Origin: Candidatus Nitrosopumilus sp.
Lineage (GTDB): Archaea > Thermoproteota > Nitrososphaeria > Nitrososphaerales > Nitrosopumilaceae
Assembly: GCF_028278985.1 (NCBI RefSeq)
Contig: NZ_JANQTA010000017.1
Coordinates: 1-64,000 of the forward strand
DNA length: 64,000 nucleotides
Reading direction: 5' to 3'
Part shown: in pieces, positions 1 through 7,077 of the stretch
How positions within the stretch are numbered: position 1 is the first letter of the stretch
Layout of the letters: every line of letters starts with the position of its first letter
The notes under the pieces: model-generated
What the model saw: the letters and a program-made list of their open reading frames with translations, nothing else
What the model was told of the DNA's origin: nothing
Database searches by the model: none
Made by a program: the position numbers and the translations under genes

Positions 1-95
1 CGCGTTACTGAGCCGTCTGCCTTGTATTACTACAATGACTCGCATGGCTTAGTATCAATCCGATAGCAGTCAGGTCCGGCAGGATCAACCGGATT
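1..95 (-). rRNA. 16S rRNA, 5' end (partial)
   Basis: The reverse complement of the first 95 bases carries the classical archaeal 16S start (CCGGTTGATCCTGCCGGA) followed by the GCTATCGGATTGATACTAAG helix region and the CAAGGCAGACGGCTCAGTAACG segment. Only the 5' end of the gene lies in the window; the rest lies before position 1 and is transcribed leftwards. The exact mature 5' end is uncertain by one or two bases. Confidence 0.97.
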
Positions 96-203
96 CTGAA
101 ATTTTGATTTTGATTATTGAAGTACTTTTGTACTTAATATTGGAATTGACGGATGCACATAATCTTCACATCTCAGATATTGATCACTTGATCAAATCCT
201 CAT

Positions 204-295
204 TTTTGTATGCGTAACTGGAGGCCCATGAATCACAAAATGGCATATTGCCACACTTCATCACAAGCGCCGCCTATTGCGTTACGTATGCAGAA
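204..295 (+). ncRNA. Candidate structured RNA (nested stem)
   Basis: Bases 204-218 pair with 281-295 over 15 positions if transcribed on the plus strand, with three of the pairs being G-U wobbles. On the minus strand those three would be A-C mismatches, so the plus-strand RNA folds better. Inside it, AGGC (222-225) pairs with GCCT (272-275) and 241-253 is a perfect small hairpin (TGGCA, TAT loop, TGCCA). A weak TATA-like AGATATTG lies about 26 bases before 204 on the plus strand, but a better TATA-like box at 314-321 faces the minus strand. It could be an independent small RNA, or part of the 16S leader. Confidence 0.35.
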
Positions 296-313
296 GCCGA
301 AGATTGTAGAATC

Positions 314-321
314 CATATAAA
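314..321 (-). promoter_or_regulatory. TATA-like box, probable 16S leader promoter
   Basis: On the minus strand this reads TTTATATG. A start of transcription about 26 bases on would fall near 291, at the edge of the nested stem and about 195 bases before 16S. It is the best minus-strand TATA candidate found in the region, but the choice is by eye and no upstream BRE was scored. Confidence 0.4.
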
Positions 322-408
322 CCATACGTGAAATTATGCCTGATCGAGAGAAAATTTGTAAAAATTACAAGTTTTTTCAACCAAGGAAATTTGAGAGTAA
401 AATCATCC

Positions 409-433
409 AAATACTTGAATTTTCCAAGTATTT
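409..433. repeat. Perfect 9-bp inverted repeat before the aminotransferase gene
   Basis: AAATACTTG (409-417) and CAAGTATTT (425-433) are exact reverse complements separated by 7 bases, ending 21 bases before the TTG start at 455. Its position over the core promoter suggests an operator, though a 5' hairpin is also possible. The core TACTTG/CAAGTA recurs in the longer inverted repeat at 594-639 of the 61-kb part of the window. Confidence 0.5.
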
Positions 434-454
434 TGATAGTTAAAATTGTAGAAT

Positions 455-1765
455 TTGTTTGAAAAATTACTTTTGAGCAAATTCATTTCAGAGTACAAGA
501 AAAAGACAAAGACATCTGCAAAAATTTTTGCAAAGTCTGCGAAGCTTCATGTAAATGGGGTAAGTCATAACATAAGATTTTATGAACCTTATCCATTTGT
601 TGTAAAATCATCACTTGGAAAAAATTTGATTGATGTTGATAACAACAAGTATACTGATTATTGGATGGGTCACTGGAGTTTGATTTTGGGACATGGTCCA
701 AAAGTTGTAAAAGATTCTTTGAAAAAACAAATTGAGAAAAGCTGGATGTATGGAACTGTGAATGAGCAAACAGTAAAACTCTCTGAAATGATTTCTAAAG
801 CTGTTCCAGTTGCTGAAAAAATTCGTTATGTCACATCTGGGACTGAAGCCACAATGTATGCTGTTAGACTGGCCCGTTCTGTAACAGGAAAAAAAATTAT
901 TGCAAAAATCGATGGGGGATGGCACGGATATACATCTGATCTTTTGAAGAGTGTCAACTGGCCGTTTTCAGAATCAGAAAGCAGTGGAGTTGTAAATGAG
1001 GAGAAAATTATCTCAATTCCTTACAATGATTTAGAAGGCTCTTTGAAAATTCTGAAAAAACATGCAAAGAATTTGGCCGGAGTTATTATTGAACCAGTAC
1101 TGGGCGGAGGCGGATGTATTCCGGCAAAGCCAGATTATCTTAAAGGGATACAAGAATTTGTTCACAAAAATAATGCATTATTCATACTTGATGAAATTGT
1201 GACAGGATTCAGATTCAGATATGGATGTCTATACCCCACAATGAAACTAGACCCAGATATTGTAACTCTAGGAAAAATTGTAGGAGGCGGAATGGCAATT
1301 GGAGTGATGTGTGGTAAAAAAGAAATCATGGAATTTGCAGATACCACAGGGAAGAAAAAATCTGAGAGGTCATATGTTGGAGGAGGAACATTTTCAGCAA
1401 ATCCAGCCTCAATGGTGACAGGATATGCCACTCTGAATTCCTTAAAATCAAAAAAATCAATTTACTCAAAAATTAATTCATTGGGAGACTTGGCCAGAAA
1501 AGAAATCACAAGGGCATTTGATGGCAAAGTGGCAGTTACTGGTAAAGGGTCATTATTTATGACGCATTTTCTTCAAAATGGAATTTCAGAAATTATCAAT
1601 TCCACTCAGGTCTCAAAATGTGACACTCAGATGTTGCAAAAATATCACTTTAAGATGATTGCTCATGATGGAATATTCTTTTTGCCAGGAAAACTAGGAG
1701 CAATCTCAGATGCACATTCAAAGGCAGATATCAAAAAAATTGTCCTAGCATCAGAGAATTTCTAA
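455..1765 (+). CDS. hemL: Glutamate-1-semialdehyde 2,1-aminomutase family (class III aminotransferase)
   Basis: A 436-residue PLP enzyme of the class III aminotransferase fold. Visible family signatures are the N-terminal D-x-x-N-x-x-Y-x-D stretch, the DEIVTGFRF segment carrying the PLP-contacting Asp, and [13 protein letters not shown] carrying the PLP lysine, which matches GSA aminomutase. The family converts glutamate-1-semialdehyde to 5-aminolevulinate in the C5 tetrapyrrole route. Start is TTG; no ATG lies close by. The neighbouring position to 16S rRNA is a known arrangement in marine thaumarchaeal genomes and fosmids. A related class III aminomutase acting on another substrate cannot be excluded, because no other hem gene is adjacent. 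Confidence 0.82.
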   Translation: MFEKLLLSKFISEYKKKTKTSAKIFAKSAKLHVNGVSHNIRFYEPYPFVVKSSLGKNLIDVDNNKYTDYWMGHWSLILGHGPKVVKDSLKKQIEKSWMYGTVNEQTVKLSEMISKAVPVAEKIRYVTSGTEATMYAVRLARSVTGKKIIAKIDGGWHGYTSDLLKSVNWPFSESESSGVVNEEKIISIPYNDLEGSLKILKKHAKNLAGVIIEPVLGGGGCIPAKPDYLKGIQEFVHKNNALFILDEIVTGFRFRYGCLYPTMKLDPDIVTLGKIVGGGMAIGVMCGKKEIMEFADTTGKKKSERSYVGGGTFSANPASMVTGYATLNSLKSKKSIYSKINSLGDLARKEITRAFDGKVAVTGKGSLFMTHFLQNGISEIINSTQVSKCDTQMLQKYHFKMIAHDGIFFLPGKLGAISDAHSKADIKKIVLASENF

Positions 1766-2132
1766 TTTTGTGAATTTTCTGGAAAATTGATTTTTCGCCA
1801 TTCTATCATTTTGTTAAAAACATCAAGGTAAATTTCAGATTTTAGGGTGATATGGACATGGGCAAAAAATTCACCAAATTGAGATTCAAAGATTATTCGG
1901 CATTCGGGTTTAAAGAAGGGCACAGAGATTCCTATTTTTTTAAATTTGTAAAAACAGTATTTTGGATTTTTATTGATTTTTCAGAAACAAGAATATTTTT
2001 CATTTCAGGATTTTTGTTAATTGATTCATCCATCTCTTGTTTGGTTGTTTCACCCCACAGGGGAGGATCATGAGGCCATCTATGAACAAAGACCTTTTCG
2101 GCTTGAAATTGAATCTCAGAATCAGTCAACAA
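1762..2132 (-). pseudogene. Frameshifted conserved-looking hypothetical gene
   Basis: The first part reads 66 codons from a TTG at 2132 and stops at TAG just after an A7 run (about 1934-1940). If reading slips back one base in that run, the frame continues through IGISVPFF and HVHITLKS and ends at TAG 1762-1764, giving about 123 residues. That end overlaps the stop of the convergent aminotransferase gene by three bases, as is normal for compact neighbours, and both halves have coding-like composition. The run read as TTA AAA AAA fits a -1 slippery site, but a sequencing indel or true decay is simpler. The start is also doubtful: a nearby ATG at about 2143 lies in another frame and would join only with a second shift. 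No function is recognised. Confidence 0.5.
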
Positions 2133-2173
2133 TCAAACCCATTTCTTAACGAAATTAAGCGTATCTTTGAATC

Positions 2174-2341
2174 TCAAGATGCAAGTTGAGCAATTGATTC
2201 TATTTCATCAGGATTTCCAAAGTAGTCTTTTTGTTCATAGCACCAATTACAAACCATCCATTTTGGTGAATGTGCTCCAGTTTTTGCTGGTTTGTATGTG
2301 ATTTCGTACTTATGTTCATGTCTATCATTACAGTAATTCAT
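2174..2341 (-). CDS. Small Cys/His-containing protein
   Basis: Predicts 55 residues starting MNYCNDRHEHKYEI and containing a later MVCNWCYEQ, so a C-x3-H/H and a C-x2-C pair could hold one zinc ion. A TATA-like CTATAAG lies about 32 bases before the ATG. It stands alone between a frameshifted gene and a divergent small gene. Function unknown; a zinc role is inference from the spacing of Cys and His. Confidence 0.6.
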   Translation of the reverse strand: MNYCNDRHEHKYEITYKPAKTGAHSPKWMVCNWCYEQKDYFGNPDEIESIAQLAS

Positions 2342-2430
2342 TTGACTTCACAAGGTGTTAGGGATTTGTGCTTATAGAAATCACGGAAAAATGAGCCCAA
2401 ATAAGGATCCTATTTGGAAAAAATCAGATT

Positions 2431-2439
2431 TTTATAAAA
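2431..2439 (+). promoter_or_regulatory. TATA box for the 2458 gene
   Basis: TTTATAAAA is centred about 24 bases before the ATG at 2458, the spacing expected of a leaderless archaeal transcript. Confidence 0.55.
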
Positions 2440-2457
2440 TTACACTTTGATACAGAT

Positions 2458-2571
2458 ATGGAAAAGAAAGAAGAAAAAGAAGCCTATGCAACTGATGATC
2501 CAACAGACACATCAGCAGAAGAGCAAGAAGAATTAGCAAAAGAAGCAATCAAGAAATTCAAATCTTTGTAG
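2458..2571 (+). CDS. Small highly charged protein
   Basis: Encodes 37 residues, Lys/Glu-rich at the start and ending in an amphipathic stretch (EELAKEAIKKFKSL). The well-placed TATA box and leaderless ATG support expression, and it is followed 40 bases later by the TPR gene, with which it may be transcribed. No family recognised; probably an unstructured or single-helix peptide. Confidence 0.5.
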   Translation: MEKKEEKEAYATDDPTDTSAEEQEELAKEAIKKFKSL

Positions 2572-2611
2572 AAACCTAAACTTTCATTAGATATGCAATT
2601 TTGGTGAGAAT

Positions 2612-3433
2612 ATGGGATTATTTGGTTCTAAAGAAAAACCAGAAGATTTGATGTATCATGCAATGGGTATGATAGAAAAAAATCAGCCCAAAGCAGCCAT
2701 TTCATTATTTAACAAAGTTCTCAAACAAGAACCAGAAAACACAGAAGCTCTATACAAAAAAGGATTAGCCCAAAATCAAATTAAAAAGTACAGTGACGCT
2801 GTTACCACTTTTGATAGATTATTAGAAATCAAACCAAATGATGCACAGGCATTTAACAACAAAGGAATTGCACTAGCAGAAATGGGGAACATTCAAGATG
2901 CAAATGAGTGTTATGACAAGGCAATTGAATATGACCCAAAGCATGCAGCATCCTATTTCAACAAAGGGGTTCTTTTAGATAAATTACAAGACAGAGAAGA
3001 AGCCATAGAATTTTTGGACAAGGCAATTTCAATGGATTCTAAAAAATCTAATGCATTATTTTACAAAGGAATTGTTTTAGGGAAGATGAAAAAACACGAG
3101 GAAGCACTAAATTGTTTTGAAAATGTATACAAAAAACAACCCAGTAATCTGGACGCATTTTTCCATAAAGGGATAGAATTAGCAGAATTAGAAAGGCATG
3201 AAAAAGCCATTGAAATATTTGATAAAATCTTAGAAAAACACAAAGACAATGTAAACATCATCTATGCAAAATCAAGAAGCAAAGCAGCATTAGAGCAATA
3301 TCCACAAGCGTTGGAATTACTAAAGCAAGCAGTGTCAAAAAATGGTAAAGTAATTAGAGCATGGGCAAAAGAAGAACCTATTTTTGATAAACTGCACTCT
3401 AATGATGAATTCAGAAAAATTGTTCGATTATAA
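2612..3433 (+). CDS. TPR-repeat protein
   Basis: A 273-residue soluble protein made almost wholly of tetratricopeptide repeats. Consecutive 34-residue units are visible from about residue 10 to 240, for example A-x-x-x-Y-N-K-G-I-A-L and A-x-x-x-Y-D-K-A-I-E-Y-D-P. TPR arrays act as protein-binding scaffolds; the partner here is not evident. There is no signal peptide or membrane segment. The C-terminal 30 residues (PIFDKLHSNDEFRKIV) look like the tail motif common at the end of TPR proteins. Confidence 0.85.
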   Translation: MGLFGSKEKPEDLMYHAMGMIEKNQPKAAISLFNKVLKQEPENTEALYKKGLAQNQIKKYSDAVTTFDRLLEIKPNDAQAFNNKGIALAEMGNIQDANECYDKAIEYDPKHAASYFNKGVLLDKLQDREEAIEFLDKAISMDSKKSNALFYKGIVLGKMKKHEEALNCFENVYKKQPSNLDAFFHKGIELAELERHEKAIEIFDKILEKHKDNVNIIYAKSRSKAALEQYPQALELLKQAVSKNGKVIRAWAKEEPIFDKLHSNDEFRKIVRL

Positions 3434-3439
3434 TTAAAA

Positions 3440-4147
3440 TTACAAAATCTTCTTTCTAACAGAATCTATTCGAATAATTCCTACCTTCTTTTTTGGGCCA
3501 ATCAATCTTGCCTCAAAAATTGGAACATAGATTTCTGAAATCTCTCGTAAGATAAATTCGTCAGATAAATCACGAACATCGGTTTCTAGAGGTTTTTTTA
3601 ATTGAGATTGGAGTTTCCCCAAAGCAGCATCAATGGTAATTTCAGGTTTTTTGACATTTTGGCTATTTTGTTCAAGAATTTTTTTTGGATAATTCTCTAT
3701 TGTCTTGGAATTAATTTTGAAAGGGAATTTTATTTCTCGTCCATGATGATCGAAAAAGATTTCATCTTCTTCTTCAACAAAAACATGTTCCTCTAATTTT
3801 ATGTCAATCTTATTTTTTCCACGTTTTCCTGCCAAAGATTTTGCAAATCCAGATTTTGAGCGAACAGGGAAAATTCCACCTCCCAAAACTACGTCTTTGA
3901 TATTATATCCTACAGAAATGGTATGTGTTGCTTTCCTATAGTAATCTGCCACATATTTTCCAGAAACTGCCAAAATGCATTCATGATACAATTTTAGAGA
4001 GTGAATGTGAACTTGTTCTTTTTTTGGTCTTGATAGGAGAGATTTGAAGGGAGTAGTTTTCTTTTGTTCAATAATCTCCATTGCTTCATTTTCATCAATA
4101 TTTTTTCTGAGAACAATTGTTTTAATATCATATTTTGACTCTTTCAA
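3440..4147 (-). CDS. Conserved-looking hypothetical protein
   Basis: About 235 residues from the TTG at 4147 (LKESKYDIKT). The frame stays open to 4240, but that extra N-terminal part is hydrophobic and AT-rich and overlaps the neighbour, whereas a TATA-like TTTAATAG at 4174-4181 sits about 30 bases before 4147. The protein has a His-rich HIHSLKLYHECILAVSG segment, a GGGIFPV loop and a basic/acidic C-terminal half ending VRKKIL. No signal peptide and no known family recognised. It is divergent from the SHOCT protein gene and convergent with the TPR gene. Confidence 0.65.
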   Translation of the reverse strand: MKESKYDIKTIVLRKNIDENEAMEIIEQKKTTPFKSLLSRPKKEQVHIHSLKLYHECILAVSGKYVADYYRKATHTISVGYNIKDVVLGGGIFPVRSKSGFAKSLAGKRGKNKIDIKLEEHVFVEEEDEIFFDHHGREIKFPFKINSKTIENYPKKILEQNSQNVKKPEITIDAALGKLQSQLKKPLETDVRDLSDEFILREISEIYVPIFEARLIGPKKKVGIIRIDSVRKKIL

Positions 4148-4227
4148 AACTAAACAAAATACACATTTCTTGCTATTAAACCAATTCAGTAGGAAAGAAA
4201 TAATAGATTTGAAAAAAATTACAAAAT

Positions 4228-4593
4228 ATGGCAGTACCAAGAAAAGGAGGATATATTGACAAATTCCTCAAACGCGCAGACAAAGCAATTCAAGATGGCG
4301 TAAAAAAAGCAGACGAAGTTTTAGATGACGCAGTTGAATTTGGCGAAATGACTGCAAAACAAGCAGCAAAGACCAGTAAAGAATTACGTAGTCAAGCAAA
4401 GAAAGAAAGAATGGCATTACAAAAAAGAGGAACAAAGAAAATCAATGAGAGTATTACTGCTGCAAAAAAAATCACATCAAATGTTGATGAAGATTTAGCA
4501 ACATTAGAAAAATTAGGAAAGCTGAGAAAATCAGGTGTAATTACTGAAAAAGAATTTCAAGCAAAGAAAAAGAAAATTTTAGGAAGAATCTAA
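4228..4593 (+). CDS. Helical protein with C-terminal SHOCT domain
   Basis: A 121-residue Lys/Ala-rich helical protein. The C-terminal 30 residues (LEKLGKLRKSGVITEKEF and on) match the short SHOCT helix pair, an oligomerisation module often found at protein ends. The middle (about 20-85) is a long charged helix. It starts the 4228-5414 run and its stop abuts the next ATG directly (4593/4594), so co-transcription with two cupins is likely. Confidence 0.75.
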   Translation: MAVPRKGGYIDKFLKRADKAIQDGVKKADEVLDDAVEFGEMTAKQAAKTSKELRSQAKKERMALQKRGTKKINESITAAKKITSNVDEDLATLEKLGKLRKSGVITEKEFQAKKKKILGRI

Positions 4594-5049
4594 ATGGAAA
4601 AAACAAACATTATCGGTAAAGGAGATCAAAGAAAAGTAAATCCAAATTGGTTTACAGGCAAAACATGGATGAAAGTATTATCTGAGAAAATTAAATCAAA
4701 AGATCAAGACATTTACCATGTTCATTTTGAAAAAGGTTCCAGAACAAAACTTCATTCCCATAATGGAAATCAAGTTCTCATTGCAACAAAAGGTATTGGG
4801 AGTTTGGAAATTTTTAGACGGTTTGGTAGTAAGAAAAAAGACTTCAAAATTAAAAGAACTAAAAAAATCACTCTTAAAGAAGGAGACATCGTACACATTC
4901 CAGCCAAGGTTCTTCACACACATGGCTCTATTGACAAAAAGAAGGAATTTGCACATATTGCAATCAACATACTACCAAAAAAGAATGCAGAATACAAAAC
5001 TGCATGGTATGAGTCTGATTTTAAATCAAAGGTTTCAGAATTAATCTAA
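4594..5049 (+). CDS. Cupin-domain protein
   Basis: A 151-residue single cupin barrel. Motif 1 is visible as THHSHNG-like G-S-R-T-K-L-H-S-H-N-G near residue 52-60 and motif 2 as G-D-I-V-H-I-P-A-K-V-L-H-T-H near 92-108, giving the His set that would hold a metal. Substrate unknown. It directly abuts the SHOCT gene and is followed 2 bases later by a second cupin gene, which suggests a joint function. Confidence 0.8.
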   Translation: MEKTNIIGKGDQRKVNPNWFTGKTWMKVLSEKIKSKDQDIYHVHFEKGSRTKLHSHNGNQVLIATKGIGSLEIFRRFGSKKKDFKIKRTKKITLKEGDIVHIPAKVLHTHGSIDKKKEFAHIAINILPKKNAEYKTAWYESDFKSKVSELI

Positions 5050-5051
5050 AC

Positions 5052-5414
5052 ATGACACTTCTAAGAAATTCTGAAATTCAAACAGTTGAAGGATACGAAG
5101 GAACTACCGTCAAGCAATATTTTCACCCACATAACACACTTAACGGGATTTCATACAGTATTGCCCATTTCTCACTTGAATCAAATAAAGAAACAAAATT
5201 ACATAAATTGACATCATCAGAAATCTATTACATTCTAGAAGGAAATGGGACATTTGTCATGGACAAGGAAGAATTTGAAATTAAAAAAGATGATTCAGTT
5301 TATGTGTCCCCTAATGCGGAGCAAAAAATTAAGAATACAGGTTCTGAACTATTGAAATTCTTGTGTATTGTAGAACCTGCATGGACTCAAGATTGTGAAA
5401 AAATCCTAGAATAA
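5052..5414 (+). CDS. Cupin-domain protein
   Basis: A 120-residue single cupin. The barrel is recognisable from ETKLHKLTSSEIYYILEGNG and the later DDSVYVSPNAEQKIKNTG. The metal His set is incomplete: motif 1 keeps one His and a Glu (E-x-Y) but motif 2 has no His (usually P-x-G-x-x-H-x-x-x-N), so it may bind metal weakly or act as a sensor. It follows the other cupin by two bases. Confidence 0.8.
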   Translation: MTLLRNSEIQTVEGYEGTTVKQYFHPHNTLNGISYSIAHFSLESNKETKLHKLTSSEIYYILEGNGTFVMDKEEFEIKKDDSVYVSPNAEQKIKNTGSELLKFLCIVEPAWTQDCEKILE

Positions 5415-5466
5415 ACCACCTACAAGATATGCAATTATTTTTAAAATATGAAAGATAGTAAATTTT

Positions 5467-6138
5467 GTGAACAAATACCAAGCTCAACGTGTTTTGAATG
5501 TGAGTCCAAATTCATCACAAAATGAGATCAAAGCAGCGTACAGAAAATTAGCCCTAGAAGTTCACCCAGATAAAACCAAGGATAAAAGTAAAGATGAAGA
5601 ATTTAAAAAAATTACCGAGGCTTACAATTTTCTAAAAGATAACAAAAATCAGAAAGAACCCCAAACTTACACCAATACTGAATCCAAGACAAAAACCAAT
5701 TTTAAGCGAAAGCCACAATGGGGAGCACCTGAAGATGAAAAGATCCCTGAGCAAGATTGGGGAAAATATACCAGAGAATTTGAAGAAGGAGATCCTGATT
5801 TTTGGAAAGAATATGAAAAAAAGTTTTGGGAAGATTACAATGCAAGAATAAGAGCTGATGGAAAAAATGGAGAATTTGATAAAGCAAAAGAACCAAAGAG
5901 ACAACCAAATCTTTTCGTAGATGTTGACAAGAGTTTATGCATTGGGTGCTGTAGTTGTGAAATAATTGCACCAGAAGTATTTCAGATTGACAAGGAAGGA
6001 AAATTTAATCCAAAATCATCTGTAATTAATCAAAAAGGAGCAGGAGTAAATAAAATCATGAACGCCGCAGAAACATGTCCAACTAAAGCAATAATTGTAG
6101 AAGATACAGATTCCAAAGAAAGACTATACCCTTATTGA
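5467..6138 (+). CDS. DnaJ-ferredoxin fusion protein (DnaJ-Fer)
   Basis: A 223-residue protein with a J domain at about residues 3-60, including the HPD triad (H33-P34-D35) that stimulates DnaK ATPase, a linker rich in Trp, Lys and acidic residues (about 85-145), and a C-terminal ferredoxin domain with C158, C161, C164 and C204 (CIGCCSC... ETCPTKA) as ligands for one 4Fe-4S cluster. Start is GTG. A DnaJ-Fer fusion shared between plants and Thaumarchaeota has been published as a case of horizontal transfer. Inferred role: redox-linked recruitment of DnaK. It converges on the HIT gene with 2 bases between stops. Confidence 0.92.
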   Translation: MNKYQAQRVLNVSPNSSQNEIKAAYRKLALEVHPDKTKDKSKDEEFKKITEAYNFLKDNKNQKEPQTYTNTESKTKTNFKRKPQWGAPEDEKIPEQDWGKYTREFEEGDPDFWKEYEKKFWEDYNARIRADGKNGEFDKAKEPKRQPNLFVDVDKSLCIGCCSCEIIAPEVFQIDKEGKFNPKSSVINQKGAGVNKIMNAAETCPTKAIIVEDTDSKERLYPY

Positions 6139-6140
6139 AA

Positions 6141-6545
6141 CTAGTCTTTTAGTTTGTTGTAAATTTCTTCAATTTCCAATTCAGATAGTTTAGAAGAATT
6201 AAACATACTATGGATTGGACCAGCTCCATCACTAGAACTTCTAGGAATTATATGTACATGTACATGTGGAATTTCTTGTCCTGCTTCTTTTCCGTTATGA
6301 ATTGCAATCAGAGTAGCACCTGAAATAGAATCAATCTTTGAGGCCATGATATGAACAAGTGAAAACAAGTCCTTGTTTTCTTCATCTGTCAAGTCTTGGA
6401 TTTTTTCTCGAGGATTCTTTGGGATAACAAGAGTGTGCCCCTTTGTAAGAGGAAAAGCATCAAGAAAAGCTAAAGAGTGTTCTGTTTCTTTGAGAATTTT
6501 TGCAGGAATATCACCAGCAATGATTTTAGAAAATACAGTTTCCAT
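6141..6545 (-). CDS. HIT-family nucleotide hydrolase
   Basis: A 134-residue histidine-triad protein. The triad HVHVHI is present near residues 109-114 in the context QEIPHVHVHIIPR, with the upstream FSKIIAGDIPAKI start typical of the Hint branch. Hint proteins hydrolyse aminoacyl-AMP and other nucleoside phosphoramidates in the cytoplasm. Length is normal for the family. Confidence 0.93.
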   Translation of the reverse strand: METVFSKIIAGDIPAKILKETEHSLAFLDAFPLTKGHTLVIPKNPREKIQDLTDEENKDLFSLVHIMASKIDSISGATLIAIHNGKEAGQEIPHVHVHIIPRSSSDGAGPIHSMFNSSKLSELEIEEIYNKLKD

Positions 6546-6579
6546 AATTTATTGAGAATTTTTACGATAATAAATTATT

Positions 6580-6858
6580 TCATGGTTCAACAATAGTTGC
6601 CCATGCTAAATCACGTCCAAACTTGATTGTTACAATGTCACCAACATTTTTTGTACAATCTTCAATTGTTTTAGGAACATTATCTTCTGTTTCAACATAA
6701 CAAATTCCATCTTGATTTGCTAAAATTGTTACTTCCTCATAGACATCCTCACGGATTAAATTCCAAAATGGGAACACAAGTGTAGAAAGTACAATACCTG
6801 CAATCACAATTGCACCACCAAATATCAGACCACCTTTTTGACCAGAGGTTAGTTCCAT
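6580..6858 (-). CDS. Small single-pass membrane protein
   Basis: Ninety-two residues from ATG 6858 (MELTSGQKGG). One strong membrane segment (about 10-32, IFGGAIVIAGIVLSTLVFPF) is followed by a roughly 60-residue exposed domain with two cysteines (GICYVET, IEDCTKN) that could form a disulfide outside the cell. The frame is open further upstream, but that stretch overlaps the zinc-finger gene, whose stop ends 2 bases before this ATG, indicating a two-gene operon. Confidence 0.7.
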   Translation of the reverse strand: MELTSGQKGGLIFGGAIVIAGIVLSTLVFPFWNLIREDVYEEVTILANQDGICYVETEDNVPKTIEDCTKNVGDIVTIKFGRDLAWATIVEP

Positions 6859-6859
6859 G

Positions 6860-7024
6860 TTACCATGTTCCCCCATCACCAGCATTAGGATCAAGTTTCT
6901 TTGCAGGAACATTTCCATGGGCTTTTTTCATATGACGCTTTAGTCTTTCAGGATCATGTAGTTCAGTACCACATGTTTCACATTTGGTTTGATTTTCTTT
7001 GTCCTTACGTTTGAACAAACCCAT
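6860..7024 (-). CDS. Small C2H2 zinc-finger protein
   Basis: Encodes 54 residues with one classical finger: C-E-T-C, then H-M-K-K-A-H twelve residues on (C-x2-C-x12-H-x4-H). A basic N-terminus (MGLFKRKDK) precedes it. A shared TATA box at 7049-7056 lies 28 bases before the ATG. The MGLF start is also seen in two other Cys-rich or repeat proteins here (2612 and 9218). Likely nucleic-acid or protein binding; partner unknown. Confidence 0.75.
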   Translation of the reverse strand: MGLFKRKDKENQTKCETCGTELHDPERLKRHMKKAHGNVPAKKLDPNAGDGGTW

Positions 7025-7048
7025 ATTTTGCTAAAAATTTGAAATACA

Positions 7049-7056
7049 TTATAAAG
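7049..7056. promoter_or_regulatory. Shared divergent TATA element
   Basis: TTATAAAG on the plus strand lies about 26 bases before the ATG at 7078; read on the minus strand (CTTTATAA) it lies about 28 bases before the ATG at 7024. One AT box therefore sits in the middle of the 53-base gap at the right distance for leaderless starts on both sides. Confidence 0.55.
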
Positions 7057-7077
7057 GATACTAGGGATTTCGAAAAT

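Larger units (their letters stand above)
97..454. other. Divergent intergenic region between 16S rRNA and the aminotransferase
   Basis: No convincing protein gene is present in these 358 bases. The region contains a small hairpin at 120-135 (AAGTAC/GTACTT, loop TTTT) just upstream of 16S, an AGTGATCA-type near palindrome around 179-194, a large nested inverted repeat at 204-295, a minus-strand TATA-like box at 314-321 and a perfect 9-bp inverted repeat at 409-433. It must hold the 16S promoter and leader (minus strand) and the promoter of the aminotransferase gene (plus strand). Confidence 0.7.

Noticed and set aside
1852-2073. Plus-strand 73-residue frame overlapping the frameshifted minus-strand gene.
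   Set aside because: It is hydrophobic and Phe/Ile-rich like an antisense shadow, and the minus-strand frame is more protein-like.
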